In this document: positions 1 through 9,093 of the stretch, one piece after another
Numbering within the stretch: the stretch's first letter is position 1
Layout: every line of letters begins with the position of its first letter
Assembly: GCF_010747415.1 (NCBI RefSeq)
Contig: NZ_JAAGNZ010000001.1
Span: 3,038,001-3,102,000, forward strand
Origin: Spirosoma agri
GTDB lineage: Bacteria > Bacteroidota > Bacteroidia > Cytophagales > Spirosomataceae
DNA length: 64,000 bases
Direction: 5' to 3'
Program-made: the position numbers and the translations under genes
Notes under the pieces: model-generated
Database searches by the model: none
What the model was told of the DNA's origin: nothing
Seen by the model: the letters and a program-made list of their open reading frames with translations, nothing else

Positions 1-273
1 TTTATCAGCGTCTACCTGCTGTTGATGCCGTTGGTACTGGTCGACACGTACGCGTATTTCGTCATCCTCGCCGGCGCACTGGCCGCGTATGCGTTACTGG
101 GTGTCGAAATGATTGGTGCCGAAATCGAAGATCCGTTTGGCCTAGACTGTAATGATCTACCGCTCAACCAGATTGCTCACACGATCGGGCGAAATGTGCA
201 TGAACTGTTGACAGTTTCCTCTCCGGTCAACAGCAATGCGCAACCGGAAGCCAATTACATGAAAGTGAATTGA
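1..273 (+). CDS. Bestrophin-like membrane protein, C-terminal end
   Basis: The open frame runs in from the window edge, so the gene is truncated on the left and its start is not visible. The visible part has a hydrophobic stretch followed by GAEIEDPFG and NDLPL, the hallmark C-terminal motif of bacterial bestrophin (UPF0187) anion-channel proteins. Members of the family are inner-membrane pentameric channels of about 300 residues. It converges on the lipoprotein gene on the other strand. The family assignment rests on this motif only. Confidence 0.8.
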   Translation, partial: FISVYLLLMPLVLVDTYAYFVILAGALAAYALLGVEMIGAEIEDPFGLDCNDLPLNQIAHTIGRNVHELLTVSSPVNSNAQPEANYMKVN

Positions 274-279
274 TGAATG

Positions 280-337
280 GGTAACGGAGTAATCAGACAC
301 GTATCTATATTCGATACCGGCGGATTACCCCGTTACC
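280..337. terminator. Inverted repeat between convergent genes
   Basis: A 15-base arm at 280-294 pairs with 323-337 with one mismatch, separated by a 28-base loop. It sits just past the stop of the bestrophin gene and just past the stop of the opposing lipoprotein gene, where a two-way terminator is expected. There is no clear T-run, so termination is inferred from position. Confidence 0.45.
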
Positions 338-351
338 TATTGACCAGCCGT

Positions 352-921
352 TCACTGAATTACCACCGGAAAATCAGTGTCCAGATCCGATGAGCCGGGT
401 GTAGCCGTACCATTTTTTGCGTTCGGCTGGTGGCGGAGCACAACCTTAAGTTTACCCGTTCCGGCAGCTCCCGTTTTCATATCCGAGGTCAGGCCAATCG
501 GGTAAGGACCGGGAGCCGGGTTCGAATCTTTATCGGTGATCGAGACGGTCAGCGACGAAGGCGAACCGGTGGTTGCCGTATAGGTATATACGAACAAATG
601 CTCGTTGGCTTTCTCCTTTATTTCGGCCGTAGCATCGAGCGTTGGCGTTTTGGTTTTATCGAACAGCGTCACCACGCCCGAATAGGTCGTATTGGCTTTC
701 AGCGTCAGCGTAGCCTTACTGAAATCAGCGGTTGTATTCAGGTTTTCGATGGTTGCCGTTACCACCTCGGTTGGCGTGGCCTTGTTGATTAGCGTTAGCG
801 TGGCTGTGGTGATGGCTTCGTTGTCGTCGGTTGGCGCCACATTCTGTTCATCTTTACTACAGGCTCCGGCGAGCAGCATGACCGGCACCACCATCCACAG
901 GACTTTTTTTACGACTTGCAT
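352..921 (-). CDS. Lipoprotein partner of TonB receptor
   Basis: The protein has about 189 residues and starts with a basic n-region, a hydrophobic core and the lipobox LAGAC, so it should be a lipoprotein exported by Sec and anchored at Cys21. An ATG nine bases upstream (930) is also possible. The mature part is Thr/Ala-rich and beta-strand-like and ends in DLDTDFPVVIQ. Similar small lipoproteins are commonly encoded beside TonB receptors in Cytophagales. It follows the TonB receptor by 47 bases on the same strand, so the two are probably co-transcribed. The molecular function is unknown; ligand capture for the receptor is an inference from context. Confidence 0.7.
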   Translation of the reverse strand: MQVVKKVLWMVVPVMLLAGACSKDEQNVAPTDDNEAITTATLTLINKATPTEVVTATIENLNTTADFSKATLTLKANTTYSGVVTLFDKTKTPTLDATAEIKEKANEHLFVYTYTATTGSPSSLTVSITDKDSNPAPGPYPIGLTSDMKTGAAGTGKLKVVLRHQPNAKNGTATPGSSDLDTDFPVVIQ

Positions 922-968
922 AACGTACATTGAATTAATTGTGAAACAAACGATTGATAAAGAAGCAT

Positions 969-3371
969 TTAGCTGCGATGAGCAACTGTGATGGGTATTT
1001 TTACTTTCAGCATGATGTTACGTCCCGGCTCATCGGCGAAATACCGAAAGCGATCGAGGTAGTCCCGATAGGCGCGATTCAGCAGATTCGTTCCGGTCAG
1101 AATCACCGATAACGGCTGGGCACCCAGTCGCCACGAAAAGCCGGCTTCGGCCCCAACGAGCGTGTAGGCGGACGGTGGTGGCGCAAAGTCGCCCGTAAAA
1201 ATGATCTGCCCGTTTTCCTGCCGTTGCGACACGACCGGCACCCGGTTCTGACGCGCAACGTATTGGCTACTGACACTGACGTATCCATCGGAGAGACGCC
1301 CCCGACTGGTCTTTTTCCAGTCGTAGCGCAGTCCGTTATCGGTGTGATTGGCCGGGATATACACCAGGTAATCGGTATTCGTATGGTCGTAGGCAAACAG
1401 CAGCGAAGTACGCGACGTGAGGGTTAGCTGATCCGTAAGTCTGTACCGAATAGTGGCGTCGAGCCCTCGAAAGGTGGCCCGCACCTGACTGTAGGAATAC
1501 GCCGGGAACGCGCCCCGCTGCCGGATGATCGGCACGGAGTCCGGCTTCAGGTAGATGTAGTTGGTTATCCAGTTGTTGTAAAAACCCAGATCGGCGTAGA
1601 GTCGTTTGCCGGTATACTCTACCGACAGGTTCAGGTTATACGCCTGTTCCGGATTCAGGTTTGGATTACCCCGCTCGTAGGCCACCGCGCTCTGGTGCAG
1701 CCCGTCCGAATAAAGATCGCTGACCGTCGGAGCCCGCCAGGCCGTGCTGAAGTTACCCGACACCGTTAGCTGTGAATTCGCCTGGTAGGTAGCGCCCAGC
1801 GAACCGGTCAGGTTGCTCCAGTCGCGGGTGCGGGCAGTGGTGCGATTGGTCGTCTCATCCAGAAAATAGGCCCGAAGCCAGCGGTAATCGTATCGAATTC
1901 CCCCTTCCAGCGTCCAGCGATCCTGGGCATACCGCTCGATAGCAAACAGTCCTGCCCCGTAGTTCCGGTAATTGGGAATTAGGAATAAATACCGGCGGAC
2001 GTTGCCCTGCGTAATCCCATTAAAACCAACCGTACCGGAAAACTGACCGCCGTTTGCGCGTTTGATCGCTGGCTGTTCCCAAACCAGATCCGCCGTTTGG
2101 GTCACTAATTTTAAATACAGTTCGGGATCGGTGACGCGACTGAACGATTGCAGATCGTACTCCTGACGCACATTCTGCTGCCGGGCAACCGTGGCCGTAA
2201 GCGTTCCCAACCGCTCCGACCGGACAAAGGCGCGTACTTTCAGCAACTCATGCTGCACCTGCTGATACGGACGACCCAACTCGTACGAGAAACCGGGCTG
2301 GGTCAGTGGTTCGGGCCGGGCAATGGCGGCATAAAAATCGGTCAGACTACCGACCTGCGCGCCCGTGAACAAACCAACTTTGGTCGAAAACTGACTGTAG
2401 AAAACTTCGGCACCACCGCGTTTTCGGGTGTAATTGATCGTACCCGAACCGTTGTTTTCGTGGTAACTGCTGTTTTCCAGGTAATAATTCGGTGTTTTTG
2501 CGTAGCCAACGCGCTTGATCGTACCCTGCAATCGCCAGCTTAAACCCGCCAGTTTTTTGCCGAAGGCCTGTTCGATCAACCCGGAGAGGGTACCCTGCCG
2601 CCCGTTCGTACCACCGACCAGATTCAGTTCGCCACCAAAGCCGGGGGTTGCGGGCAGGGCTTTCGGCTCGACCAGAATCACCCCACCGATCGCATCGGAC
2701 CCGTAGCGAATGCTGGCGGCACCCTTGATGACCGTCAGTCGGGAAGCCAGAAACGGATCGATCTGCGGGGCGTGTTCACTGCCCCATTGCTGGTCTTCCT
2801 GCCGAACACCATTGTTGAGCGTCAGGATCCGGTTGCTGTATAAGCCGTGAATAACGGGCTTCGAAATCGATGGCCCCGTCTGGATGGAATACAGGCCGGG
2901 AAGCGTTTTCAGGCTCTCCCCCAGCGACTGGCCCCGCGTGGCATCGAGTGCATTGCCCGACAGTTCAGTCTGCACCTGAAGCAGTTGCTGCGCTTCGGAA
3001 CGACGCTCCGTCACGATCACTTCCTTCAGCGTTTCGCTGTCGGGAATCAACAAAATCGGCGGCAACGTGGCCAGCGAATCAGCACCGACCGTGATCGATA
3101 CGGCCGTATTCTTATAGCCAACAAATTGTATAGCAACGGCATACGTACCGGCGCATAGTCCATTGACCCGGAACGTACCGGTTGAATCGGCAACCGCGCC
3201 AGCAGACAGCTCGCGGACATAAACGGTAGCGCCCATCAGGGGTTCGCGGTGATCCTGACCCAGAATTGTCCCGGTCAATGAAGACCGACAGACGTTGGCC
3301 TGCGCCCACCCGGCCGAAGCCATCCCGCCGATCAACCACGCTACCCAACAAAACGTTATGACATCACGCAT
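969..3371 (-). CDS. TonB-dependent outer membrane receptor
   Basis: The protein has about 800 residues. A signal peptide ending near GWAQ is followed by a carboxypeptidase-like regulatory domain (about 30-115, with GTILGQDHREPLMGATV and GTYAVAIQFVGYK), a plug domain (about 120-235, with GSDAIGGVILVEP) and a 22-strand-type barrel to the C-terminus. It imports a substrate across the outer membrane using TonB energy. The ATG at 3371 is preferred over the TTG at 3374. A perfect 15-bp palindrome 52 bases upstream looks like a metalloregulator site, so the substrate is probably a metal chelate, with zinc or iron most likely. The substrate cannot be read from the sequence. Confidence 0.9.
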   Translation of the reverse strand: MRDVITFCWVAWLIGGMASAGWAQANVCRSSLTGTILGQDHREPLMGATVYVRELSAGAVADSTGTFRVNGLCAGTYAVAIQFVGYKNTAVSITVGADSLATLPPILLIPDSETLKEVIVTERRSEAQQLLQVQTELSGNALDATRGQSLGESLKTLPGLYSIQTGPSISKPVIHGLYSNRILTLNNGVRQEDQQWGSEHAPQIDPFLASRLTVIKGAASIRYGSDAIGGVILVEPKALPATPGFGGELNLVGGTNGRQGTLSGLIEQAFGKKLAGLSWRLQGTIKRVGYAKTPNYYLENSSYHENNGSGTINYTRKRGGAEVFYSQFSTKVGLFTGAQVGSLTDFYAAIARPEPLTQPGFSYELGRPYQQVQHELLKVRAFVRSERLGTLTATVARQQNVRQEYDLQSFSRVTDPELYLKLVTQTADLVWEQPAIKRANGGQFSGTVGFNGITQGNVRRYLFLIPNYRNYGAGLFAIERYAQDRWTLEGGIRYDYRWLRAYFLDETTNRTTARTRDWSNLTGSLGATYQANSQLTVSGNFSTAWRAPTVSDLYSDGLHQSAVAYERGNPNLNPEQAYNLNLSVEYTGKRLYADLGFYNNWITNYIYLKPDSVPIIRQRGAFPAYSYSQVRATFRGLDATIRYRLTDQLTLTSRTSLLFAYDHTNTDYLVYIPANHTDNGLRYDWKKTSRGRLSDGYVSVSSQYVARQNRVPVVSQRQENGQIIFTGDFAPPPSAYTLVGAEAGFSWRLGAQPLSVILTGTNLLNRAYRDYLDRFRYFADEPGRNIMLKVKIPITVAHRS

Positions 3372-3422
3372 CAAATCCTCTTTTCCAGCTTGGGTTTACC
3401 TGTTCCGGCAAACCTACACTTA

Positions 3423-3437
3423 TGCAACAATGTTGCA
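3423..3437. promoter_or_regulatory. Fur/Zur-type operator palindrome
   Basis: TGCAACA-A-TGTTGCA is a perfect 7-1-7 inverted repeat lying 52 bases upstream of the TonB receptor ATG. The 7-1-7 geometry is that of Fur-superfamily boxes. A Zur or related metalloregulator repressing the receptor-lipoprotein operon is inferred; the regulator itself is not in the window. Confidence 0.5.
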
Positions 3438-3505
3438 ATATTAGAAAAAAGGGACGACATCCCCTAAAGCCACGCGATTTTATTCGGACATAGCCGTAGC
3501 AAAAC

Positions 3506-3540
3506 GTAGCGTGGGCTTCTGCCCGTGTAACCCATGCTAC
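3506..3540. repeat. REP-like palindrome
   Basis: Outer arms 3506-3515 and 3531-3540 pair with one mismatch, and an inner GGGC-TTCT-GCCC hairpin sits at 3513-3524. The sequence resembles each arm of the larger repeat at 17081-17155 (shared pattern GTARCGTGGRC then TC then CCG), which suggests one repeat family. It lies 11 bases past the holA stop and could act as a transcript end. Confidence 0.45.
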
Positions 3541-3550
3541 ACTTATGGCG

Positions 3551-4585
3551 TCAATGCAATACGCTGAATACCAGCTCGCGGAGAATATCGCCTTCGGTCA
3601 TTGTTGGCGCATCGATGCCTTTGCTCTGAGCGTCGGCCCGGCGGATCTCGTGAATAATATCGGCCACTTTCGCGATCGGGAACGTACGGGCCGCCGTCAG
3701 GTAGTCTTTCAGAAAAAACGGGTTAACACCCAACAACGGAGCCAGTCCTTTGTCGGTCTGATCTTTGGACGATTGCACTAAAAGCACCTTGGTGAAATAC
3801 CCGAACAGTTGCGCCAGGATAACCACCAGCGGGTTGTCTTTCGGATTACGGGCAAAATAATCGACAATCTGGTTGGCCTTCACCACGTCGCGCATGGTGA
3901 GTGCTTTTTGCAGTTCGAAGACGTTGTATTCCTTGCTGATCCCAACGAGCCGTTCAACGGTTGCCGCCGAAATCTCTTCGCCAACGTGTAAATTGATCAG
4001 GATTTTGTCGATCTCCCCCGCCAGCCGCTTGAGGTCGTTGCCAATATGATCGGCCAGCAGCTGGCAGGCTTTGGGACTCACTTTCGCGCCCTGCTCCCGG
4101 CAATACTCACCTACCCAGTCGGGCAACTTATTGTCGTATAGCTTCTTAACCCCCAGCAACTTGCCTTTCGCGCCAAACGCCTTTACCCACGATTTCCGCT
4201 CGTCGAGTCCCGATTTGCCTTCCTCCTTGACGTAACACAGCATCAGAATCGTGCTGGGCAGCGGATTCAGCGCGTAATCCTCGAACAGGGTCTGCGTCGA
4301 TTTGTCGTTGATGCCATTCAGTTGCTGGGCTTCTTTCACCAGCACCAACTGCCGCTCCGCCATGAACGGATAGCGTCGGGCGTAGTTCAGCACGGCTCCG
4401 GCATCCGTGTCTTTTCCGAACAGCACGAATTGATTGAAGCCCCGCTCCGCAACCGGAACGGCTACTTTTTCGAGCTCGTCGGCAATGCGATCGAGGTAAA
4501 ACGGCTCGTCGCCATGAATCAGGTAAACCGGGGCAATCCGCTTATTTCGGATGTCTTTCAACAGGGCGTCAACGGCAGCAATCAA
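3551..4585 (-). CDS. holA: DNA polymerase III delta subunit
   Basis: The protein has 344 residues, the usual HolA length. It is the clamp-loader subunit that opens the beta sliding clamp during chromosome replication. Visible family features are APVYLIHGDEPFYLDRI near the N-terminus, the ATPase-like fold region with PLPSTILMLCYV, and the C-terminal block LVVILAQLFGYFTKVLLVQ. No ATG is available: the frame is closed upstream by a TAA, and TTG at 4585 is the best start. Confidence 0.9.
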   Translation of the reverse strand: MIAAVDALLKDIRNKRIAPVYLIHGDEPFYLDRIADELEKVAVPVAERGFNQFVLFGKDTDAGAVLNYARRYPFMAERQLVLVKEAQQLNGINDKSTQTLFEDYALNPLPSTILMLCYVKEEGKSGLDERKSWVKAFGAKGKLLGVKKLYDNKLPDWVGEYCREQGAKVSPKACQLLADHIGNDLKRLAGEIDKILINLHVGEEISAATVERLVGISKEYNVFELQKALTMRDVVKANQIVDYFARNPKDNPLVVILAQLFGYFTKVLLVQSSKDQTDKGLAPLLGVNPFFLKDYLTAARTFPIAKVADIIHEIRRADAQSKGIDAPTMTEGDILRELVFSVLH

Positions 4586-4854
4586 AACGTCGTGGTAGTT
4601 TGTGGTTCCTGGTTTGGCTTACCGGTGCGACCAGGCAATACCAAACGAAGTACCGATTCATAGAACAAAATTAAACCGATACGGCCTTATCAAAAAGCCG
4701 GATGGCATTCGTGGTGATGACAGGCTTCCGATTTCTTCCTTTATTTCCTCACGGACAGACCGTTCCCGATAAAAATCATTTTCTGCCGCGTACACTACCT
4801 GCTAGCCGACACCAGAATTTTTAATGGGTGATCAATCACTTGCTTATCGATCGA

Positions 4855-5466
4855 CTACTCAATAAGATCGTTCTGAAGCCGATTTCGGGTTTGCTGAACG
4901 TGGTCGACCAGTTCAGGCCAGAAGCGACCAAAGTAGTCACCTATCTCGTTGTAATAGCGCTCCAGATCGATACTGGCCGTGTCTAATCCGGAGGAGAAAA
5001 CGGTTCGGCGTGAGATTCCCGTCAATGATTGATCGATGCCGTCGATCGTTTGGTAACTCCTGATCCAGTCATGCCGAACCATGTAGTCGAGCATGCGAAC
5101 CGCCGGAGCGGGGAAACGGTCCGCAAGCCGCTGTAGCGATGCGTAGAAAAACGGGGTAAAATCGGCTAGTGTTTCGCCGGTTAACGACCGGAAATTAACG
5201 GCCAGAAAATGATCGAAGAACACGTCGACGGCTACACCCGCGTACTTGTGACAGCGCGGATACAACAGTTCCCGCACAGCCGCCACATCGGGGTGGGCAT
5301 CCGTGAACGAGTCGATGGCCCGATGCAGGTGCACCCCGGCAACTTCGTCGGCGGTAAGACCGTGCCGCGGATGGGCGGGATTTCCCTTGATGAAATCGCC
5401 GATAAAGTTACCGATCAACAACCCGTCGTTCCGGTTCGACAAGTAGCCATGTGCCAGTATATTCAT
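4855..5466 (-). CDS. ACP phosphodiesterase family protein
   Basis: The 203-residue protein begins MNILAHGYLSN and has GNFIGDFIKG, VHLHRAIDSFTD, and DVFFDHFL, the conserved metal-ligand pattern of the AcpH/DUF479 family (HD-like). AcpH removes the 4-phosphopantetheine arm from acyl carrier protein. The length matches the family. Its ATG overlaps the TGA of the deaminase gene, so the two are translationally coupled. The exact substrate in Bacteroidetes is not certain. Confidence 0.85.
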   Translation of the reverse strand: MNILAHGYLSNRNDGLLIGNFIGDFIKGNPAHPRHGLTADEVAGVHLHRAIDSFTDAHPDVAAVRELLYPRCHKYAGVAVDVFFDHFLAVNFRSLTGETLADFTPFFYASLQRLADRFPAPAVRMLDYMVRHDWIRSYQTIDGIDQSLTGISRRTVFSSGLDTASIDLERYYNEIGDYFGRFWPELVDHVQQTRNRLQNDLIE

Positions 5467-6044
5467 CCTATCGATGAATCGCGTTCCGGCGTTCGGGCGG
5501 TTTTCTGATCGGTAACCGGGCCTGACAGGGGCGGCTCGGCCAGTAGTGTTACGCCTGTTCCGGGTTCGTAGCGATCGACCGTAACGCCAAACCGACGCAG
5601 AAAATCAACGCCTTCATCGGATGGAATGCCTTTGTATTCGGCGTAGGAATGCAGGTAGATGACCCGGGCGATCTTCATGCTGTAGATGGTCCGGGCGCAG
5701 GCGATGCACGGCGACAAGGTAACGTAAATCGTTGCCCCTTCGATTTCTGAACCATTTTTAGCCGCGTACAGGATCGCATTTTCTTCCGCATGGAGCGCCA
5801 GTGAGCAGGAGCCTTTGGAATCGCGGGGGCACCCAACGCCCGGAAACTCTTCATCGCAGTTGTGCGTGCCGGGCGGTGGCCCATTGTAGCCAATGGAAAT
5901 GATTCGGGTATCGCGGGTCAGCACTGCCCCGACCTGCGCCTTGATACAGTGTGACCGTTTGGCCAGATTGACGGCCAGTTCCATAAAAATATCATCGAAA
6001 CGGGGCTTGGCGTGGGGTTCGGGCGGGTGGGTCGTGAGTAACAT
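5463..6044 (-). CDS. dCMP deaminase
   Basis: The 193-residue cytosolic enzyme converts dCMP to dUMP for thymidylate synthesis. The zinc-binding motif HAEENAI and the paired LSPCIACART, with the extra cysteines of the GVGCPRDSKGSC block, are those of the dCMP deaminase branch of the cytidine deaminase superfamily (ComE-like). About 25 residues after the core are variable. It is the first gene of a two-gene unit with the AcpH-like gene. Confidence 0.88.
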   Translation of the reverse strand: MLLTTHPPEPHAKPRFDDIFMELAVNLAKRSHCIKAQVGAVLTRDTRIISIGYNGPPPGTHNCDEEFPGVGCPRDSKGSCSLALHAEENAILYAAKNGSEIEGATIYVTLSPCIACARTIYSMKIARVIYLHSYAEYKGIPSDEGVDFLRRFGVTVDRYEPGTGVTLLAEPPLSGPVTDQKTARTPERDSSIG

Positions 6045-6182
6045 GATCGTAGTTGAAACCGCTTCGGCGGCACGGTGAGCTATAATGTCCAGTCAAGTAC
6101 GCAAAGTTCACCCATTTTATGTTGATAACCGTATTTTGACCGAACAAGATCGTTCATCAGGCAGTGACACCTTAACTCTTAC

Positions 6183-6217
6183 AAAAAGCCCGCTGGCAGA
6201 TCACCAGCGGGCTTTTT
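6183..6217 (-). terminator. Intrinsic terminator
   Basis: A perfect 14-bp stem (6183-6196 with 6204-6217) with a 7-base loop carries A and T runs on both ends, so it can work in either direction. It lies 53 bases beyond the stop of the UbiB-like gene and 139 bases upstream of the dCMP deaminase start, and most likely ends the UbiB transcript. Confidence 0.85.
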
Positions 6218-6269
6218 GACTTTTCTTATGAACGGTATCTACCGGATCGAACCTTTGTAATCAACTGGA

Positions 6270-7604
6270 TTAGACCAGTCCCAATTCTGATTTCGTTGAC
6301 CGCAGCCACTCGGGTTTCGTGGTCACGACGTTGGCTTTCAGCTCGTTCAACATCGCGTAGAGGCCGTAGTACGTCCGGTTGACGTACAAACCGTCCTGCG
6401 ATCCACGGGCTACTTTCGAGCTTTTCAATTCCTGCACTTTCGACAGATCTTCGGCGAACGCGTAGACTTTGTTAAAGTATGAATCGTCGCCAAAATCAAA
6501 CTCATCGACCGCAAACGGCTCGCCCAGCATCCGGATCATCTGCTTGAACAGGTCGGAGAAGAACGCCCGTTCTCTCGGCGAATCCTGCGGGGTCAGAAAC
6601 TCCAGATTTTCGAAAATCTGTTCCGTCAGCGCGTCATCGTCAATCGTGTCCGGGTTAACGAGCCGGAAATAGTTGTCGTAGTAAAAAGCCGGAATGACCT
6701 TCACACAGCCAAAATCGATGACGCCCAGCGTACCGTCGGGCCGCATCAGGAAATTACCGGGGTGCGGATCGGCGTGAACCTGCCGGAGGGTATGGATCTG
6801 AAAGTCGTAAAAATCCCACAACGACTGGCCAATCTGGTTGCGAATTTCCTGCGACGGATTCGTTTTTAGGAAATCCTTCAGGTGCATCCCATCGATCCAG
6901 TCCATCGTCAGGATTCGTTTCGACGATAAATCCGGGTAGTATTTCGGAAAAACCAGTCCCGGAATATGCGCGCAGGCTTCCGATATTTCGATCGATCGCC
7001 GAAGTTCGAGTTCATAATCCGTTTCTTCGAGCAGTTTCGATTCAACCTCGCCCATGTAACGGTCAATGTCACGTTCGTTCAGATTCAGCAACCGAACAGC
7101 CAGCGGTTTAGCAATTTTCAGGTCTGAACTTACCGCATCGGCCACACCGGGATACTGGACTTTGACGGCCAGTTTTTTACCGGCCTTCCAGGCAAGGTGC
7201 ACCTGCCCGATACTGGCCGCATTGACCGCATCGATCGAAAATTTGTCGAATAACTGCGATGGTGTTTTGCCAAAATAAGTCTTGAAGGTTTTGACGACCA
7301 GCGGTCCCGACAATGGTGGAGCCGAATATTGCGCCATCGTAAACTTATCGGAGTACGCCACTGGCAGCAGTCCCCGGTCCATACTGAGCATCTGGGCCAT
7401 TTTCAGGGCCGATCCTTTCAGCTCGCTCAGGGCGTCGTAAATATCGGCCGCGTTGTCTTTGTGAAGTTCCTCTTTCGACAGGCTCGGATCGATCAGCTTT
7501 TTACTGTAATGCTTGATGTAGTTACCGCCAACCTTTACCCCGGCCTTCACAAACTGGCTGGCACGGGCAACTTTGGTCGTTGGGACGGAGTTTTGTGTCT
7601 TCAT
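6270..7604 (-). CDS. ABC1/UbiB-family atypical kinase
   Basis: The 444-residue protein carries the family marks: a KxGQ-like KGSALKMAQML motif, the Ala-rich ASIGQVHLA in place of a glycine loop, the invariant lysine in LAVKVQYPG, EETDYELE, and the catalytic and metal-binding HADPHPGNFL and GVIDFGCVK. UbiB/COQ8 relatives support quinone or lipid metabolism at the membrane. No transmembrane tail is obvious here. It follows the TetR-like gene with an 86-base gap containing an inverted repeat. The role in menaquinone synthesis is inferred. Confidence 0.88.
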   Translation of the reverse strand: MKTQNSVPTTKVARASQFVKAGVKVGGNYIKHYSKKLIDPSLSKEELHKDNAADIYDALSELKGSALKMAQMLSMDRGLLPVAYSDKFTMAQYSAPPLSGPLVVKTFKTYFGKTPSQLFDKFSIDAVNAASIGQVHLAWKAGKKLAVKVQYPGVADAVSSDLKIAKPLAVRLLNLNERDIDRYMGEVESKLLEETDYELELRRSIEISEACAHIPGLVFPKYYPDLSSKRILTMDWIDGMHLKDFLKTNPSQEIRNQIGQSLWDFYDFQIHTLRQVHADPHPGNFLMRPDGTLGVIDFGCVKVIPAFYYDNYFRLVNPDTIDDDALTEQIFENLEFLTPQDSPRERAFFSDLFKQMIRMLGEPFAVDEFDFGDDSYFNKVYAFAEDLSKVQELKSSKVARGSQDGLYVNRTYYGLYAMLNELKANVVTTKPEWLRSTKSELGLV

Positions 7605-7610
7605 TTTTTC

Positions 7611-7680
7611 GATGAGTGATTGAGCGAATGAGTGATTGAGCGACCAATTAAACGCGAAACAATTCGCTTAATCACTCATC
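7611..7680. repeat. Intra-operon inverted and tandem repeat
   Basis: GATGAGTGATTGAGCGAAT at 7611-7629 is repeated in tandem in shortened form and again inverted at 7662-7680 with one mismatch. The structure sits between the TetR-like gene and the UbiB-like gene and could tune read-through or mRNA stability. No function is established. Confidence 0.45.
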
Positions 7681-7690
7681 CACTATTCCC

Positions 7691-8341
7691 TCATTTATTC
7701 TGGTACATGAACTTGGCGAAGTCGAACAGGGTGTCCAGCGGTGACCGTCCGATCAGATCGAAAGCGGTATTGACGGCTTTCTCAATGGCGGTATCGGTTT
7801 TTTCGAAGTTTTTGCTGACATCCCGCACCCAGAAATCAAGCAGATAGAGCGTTTGTGCCCACAAGGCGTTCGGATAGCGGTCGGTCACAAACGGGCGCGG
7901 CTCCACTTCTTTACTTTCGCGTCCTTCGGCCAGCAGATCACGGGCATAATCGAAGAACGCGTCTTTGAACGGATGAAGGACCTGCGATTTGGGTTGCATT
8001 CCCCGCTGGCTTTTACTTTCTTCCCGCAACCGCCCGGTGCTGTACACAACAAAACTGCGCTGTGCTTTCAGCAACTCGATCCAGGTGTAATAAAAAGCCA
8101 GCAATTTTTCCCGGACCGAATAGCCCTGGTAGGTATCGTCAGCCTCAACGGTGTTTTTAGCCTCGTTAAAGAACGTGAGCCAGATATCCGCTTCGATGGC
8201 GTCGAAGGATGCATAATCGGTATAAAAGTCAGCTTCGGCTAGTTTCAGTTTCTTGGCAAACTGGAAGACGGAGGTGGGCTGTTTCCCGTTTTCAAGCACG
8301 TACTCGGTGTACGCCTTACGGATTTTTTCGAGCGTTTCCAT
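7691..8341 (-). CDS. TetR-like regulator
   Basis: The 216-residue, all-helical protein begins ETLEKIRKAYTEYVLENGKQPTSVFQFAKKL, which fits a TetR N-terminal DNA-binding domain, and its long C-terminal region fits a ligand-binding domain of the TetR_C type. The helix-turn-helix is degenerate, so DNA binding is likely but not certain. It is the upstream gene of the UbiB-like kinase, an arrangement seen in other Bacteroidetes, so it probably belongs to the same pathway. It is divergent from the Spy-like gene. Confidence 0.65.
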   Translation of the reverse strand: METLEKIRKAYTEYVLENGKQPTSVFQFAKKLKLAEADFYTDYASFDAIEADIWLTFFNEAKNTVEADDTYQGYSVREKLLAFYYTWIELLKAQRSFVVYSTGRLREESKSQRGMQPKSQVLHPFKDAFFDYARDLLAEGRESKEVEPRPFVTDRYPNALWAQTLYLLDFWVRDVSKNFEKTDTAIEKAVNTAFDLIGRSPLDTLFDFAKFMYQNK

Positions 8342-8521
8342 ATACTGAGCTAACGGACTGTATGCGAGAAAAGTTTAGGCAAATCTCCCTTTCCGCCGAA
8401 CCATGTCAATCCGTAGTCATTGGTCGTCAGATTGAATCATTCGCGTAAGAATTATGGGTTTCTTTTATTTTTTCTCGAACTTCGCCGTTCAATACCTGTA
8501 CTTGTTTTGCCAGCAATCGTC

Positions 8522-9067
8522 ATGAAACTTCAGACTCGTTTAACCGTATTTATGTTCAGTATAAGCCTGATTGCCGGCCTGATGATCAGCCATTCGAGTG
8601 CCGGTCAGTACGGGGGCTACGGTGGTGGTGGTTACGGGGGGGGCCGGATGGGGGGCATGGGTGGTATGGGTCAGGGTATTCCCAGCACTCCGCAAAAGGC
8701 GTCGATCCCCAACATTGCCGGTGATATGGCGAATAAGGAAACGAAGTGGCTGAAAGAAAAGCTGTCCCTGACCAAAGAACAGGCCAAGTCTGTCAAGACG
8801 TTGAATAACGAGTACGGCAGTCAGCAGCAGGATGCCATCAAGGATATCGTCGGTTCGGGTGGCGGTCGCCCATCGCCCGAGACCATCAAGCAGATTCAGG
8901 ATATGATGCTGATGATGAACGAGGAAAAAGAAGACAAGCTGCGCACGATTCTTACCGCCGAGCAGTGGACGCTCTACCAGTCGAAGAAAGAGGATATGAA
9001 GAAAGAGATCGGTGGGTATCGCCCCCCCGCTCCTAAAAAAGATACGCTAAGTAAAGCGGTCAATTAA
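8522..9067 (+). CDS. Spy/CpxP-like periplasmic protein, Gly-rich
   Basis: The ATG at 8522 is chosen because it starts a clean signal peptide (KLQTRL then a hydrophobic core ending near SHSSA); the longer frame upstream has no family support. The 181-residue product has a Gly-Tyr-Met-rich segment after the signal and then a helical part with LSLTKEQAKSVKTL and ILTAEQWTLY, which are LTxxQ-type repeats of the Spy/CpxP periplasmic stress chaperone group. The C-terminus is Pro/Lys-rich. It is a monocistronic gene convergent with comEC. The stress role is inferred from the family. Confidence 0.7.
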   Translation: MKLQTRLTVFMFSISLIAGLMISHSSAGQYGGYGGGGYGGGRMGGMGGMGQGIPSTPQKASIPNIAGDMANKETKWLKEKLSLTKEQAKSVKTLNNEYGSQQQDAIKDIVGSGGGRPSPETIKQIQDMMLMMNEEKEDKLRTILTAEQWTLYQSKKEDMKKEIGGYRPPAPKKDTLSKAVN

Positions 9068-9093
9068 TGTATTGGCTACGTCTAGGATCAAAA

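Noticed and set aside
8420..8521. N-terminal extension of the Spy-like gene
   Set aside because: The extension precedes a complete signal peptide starting at 8522 and has no family similarity.
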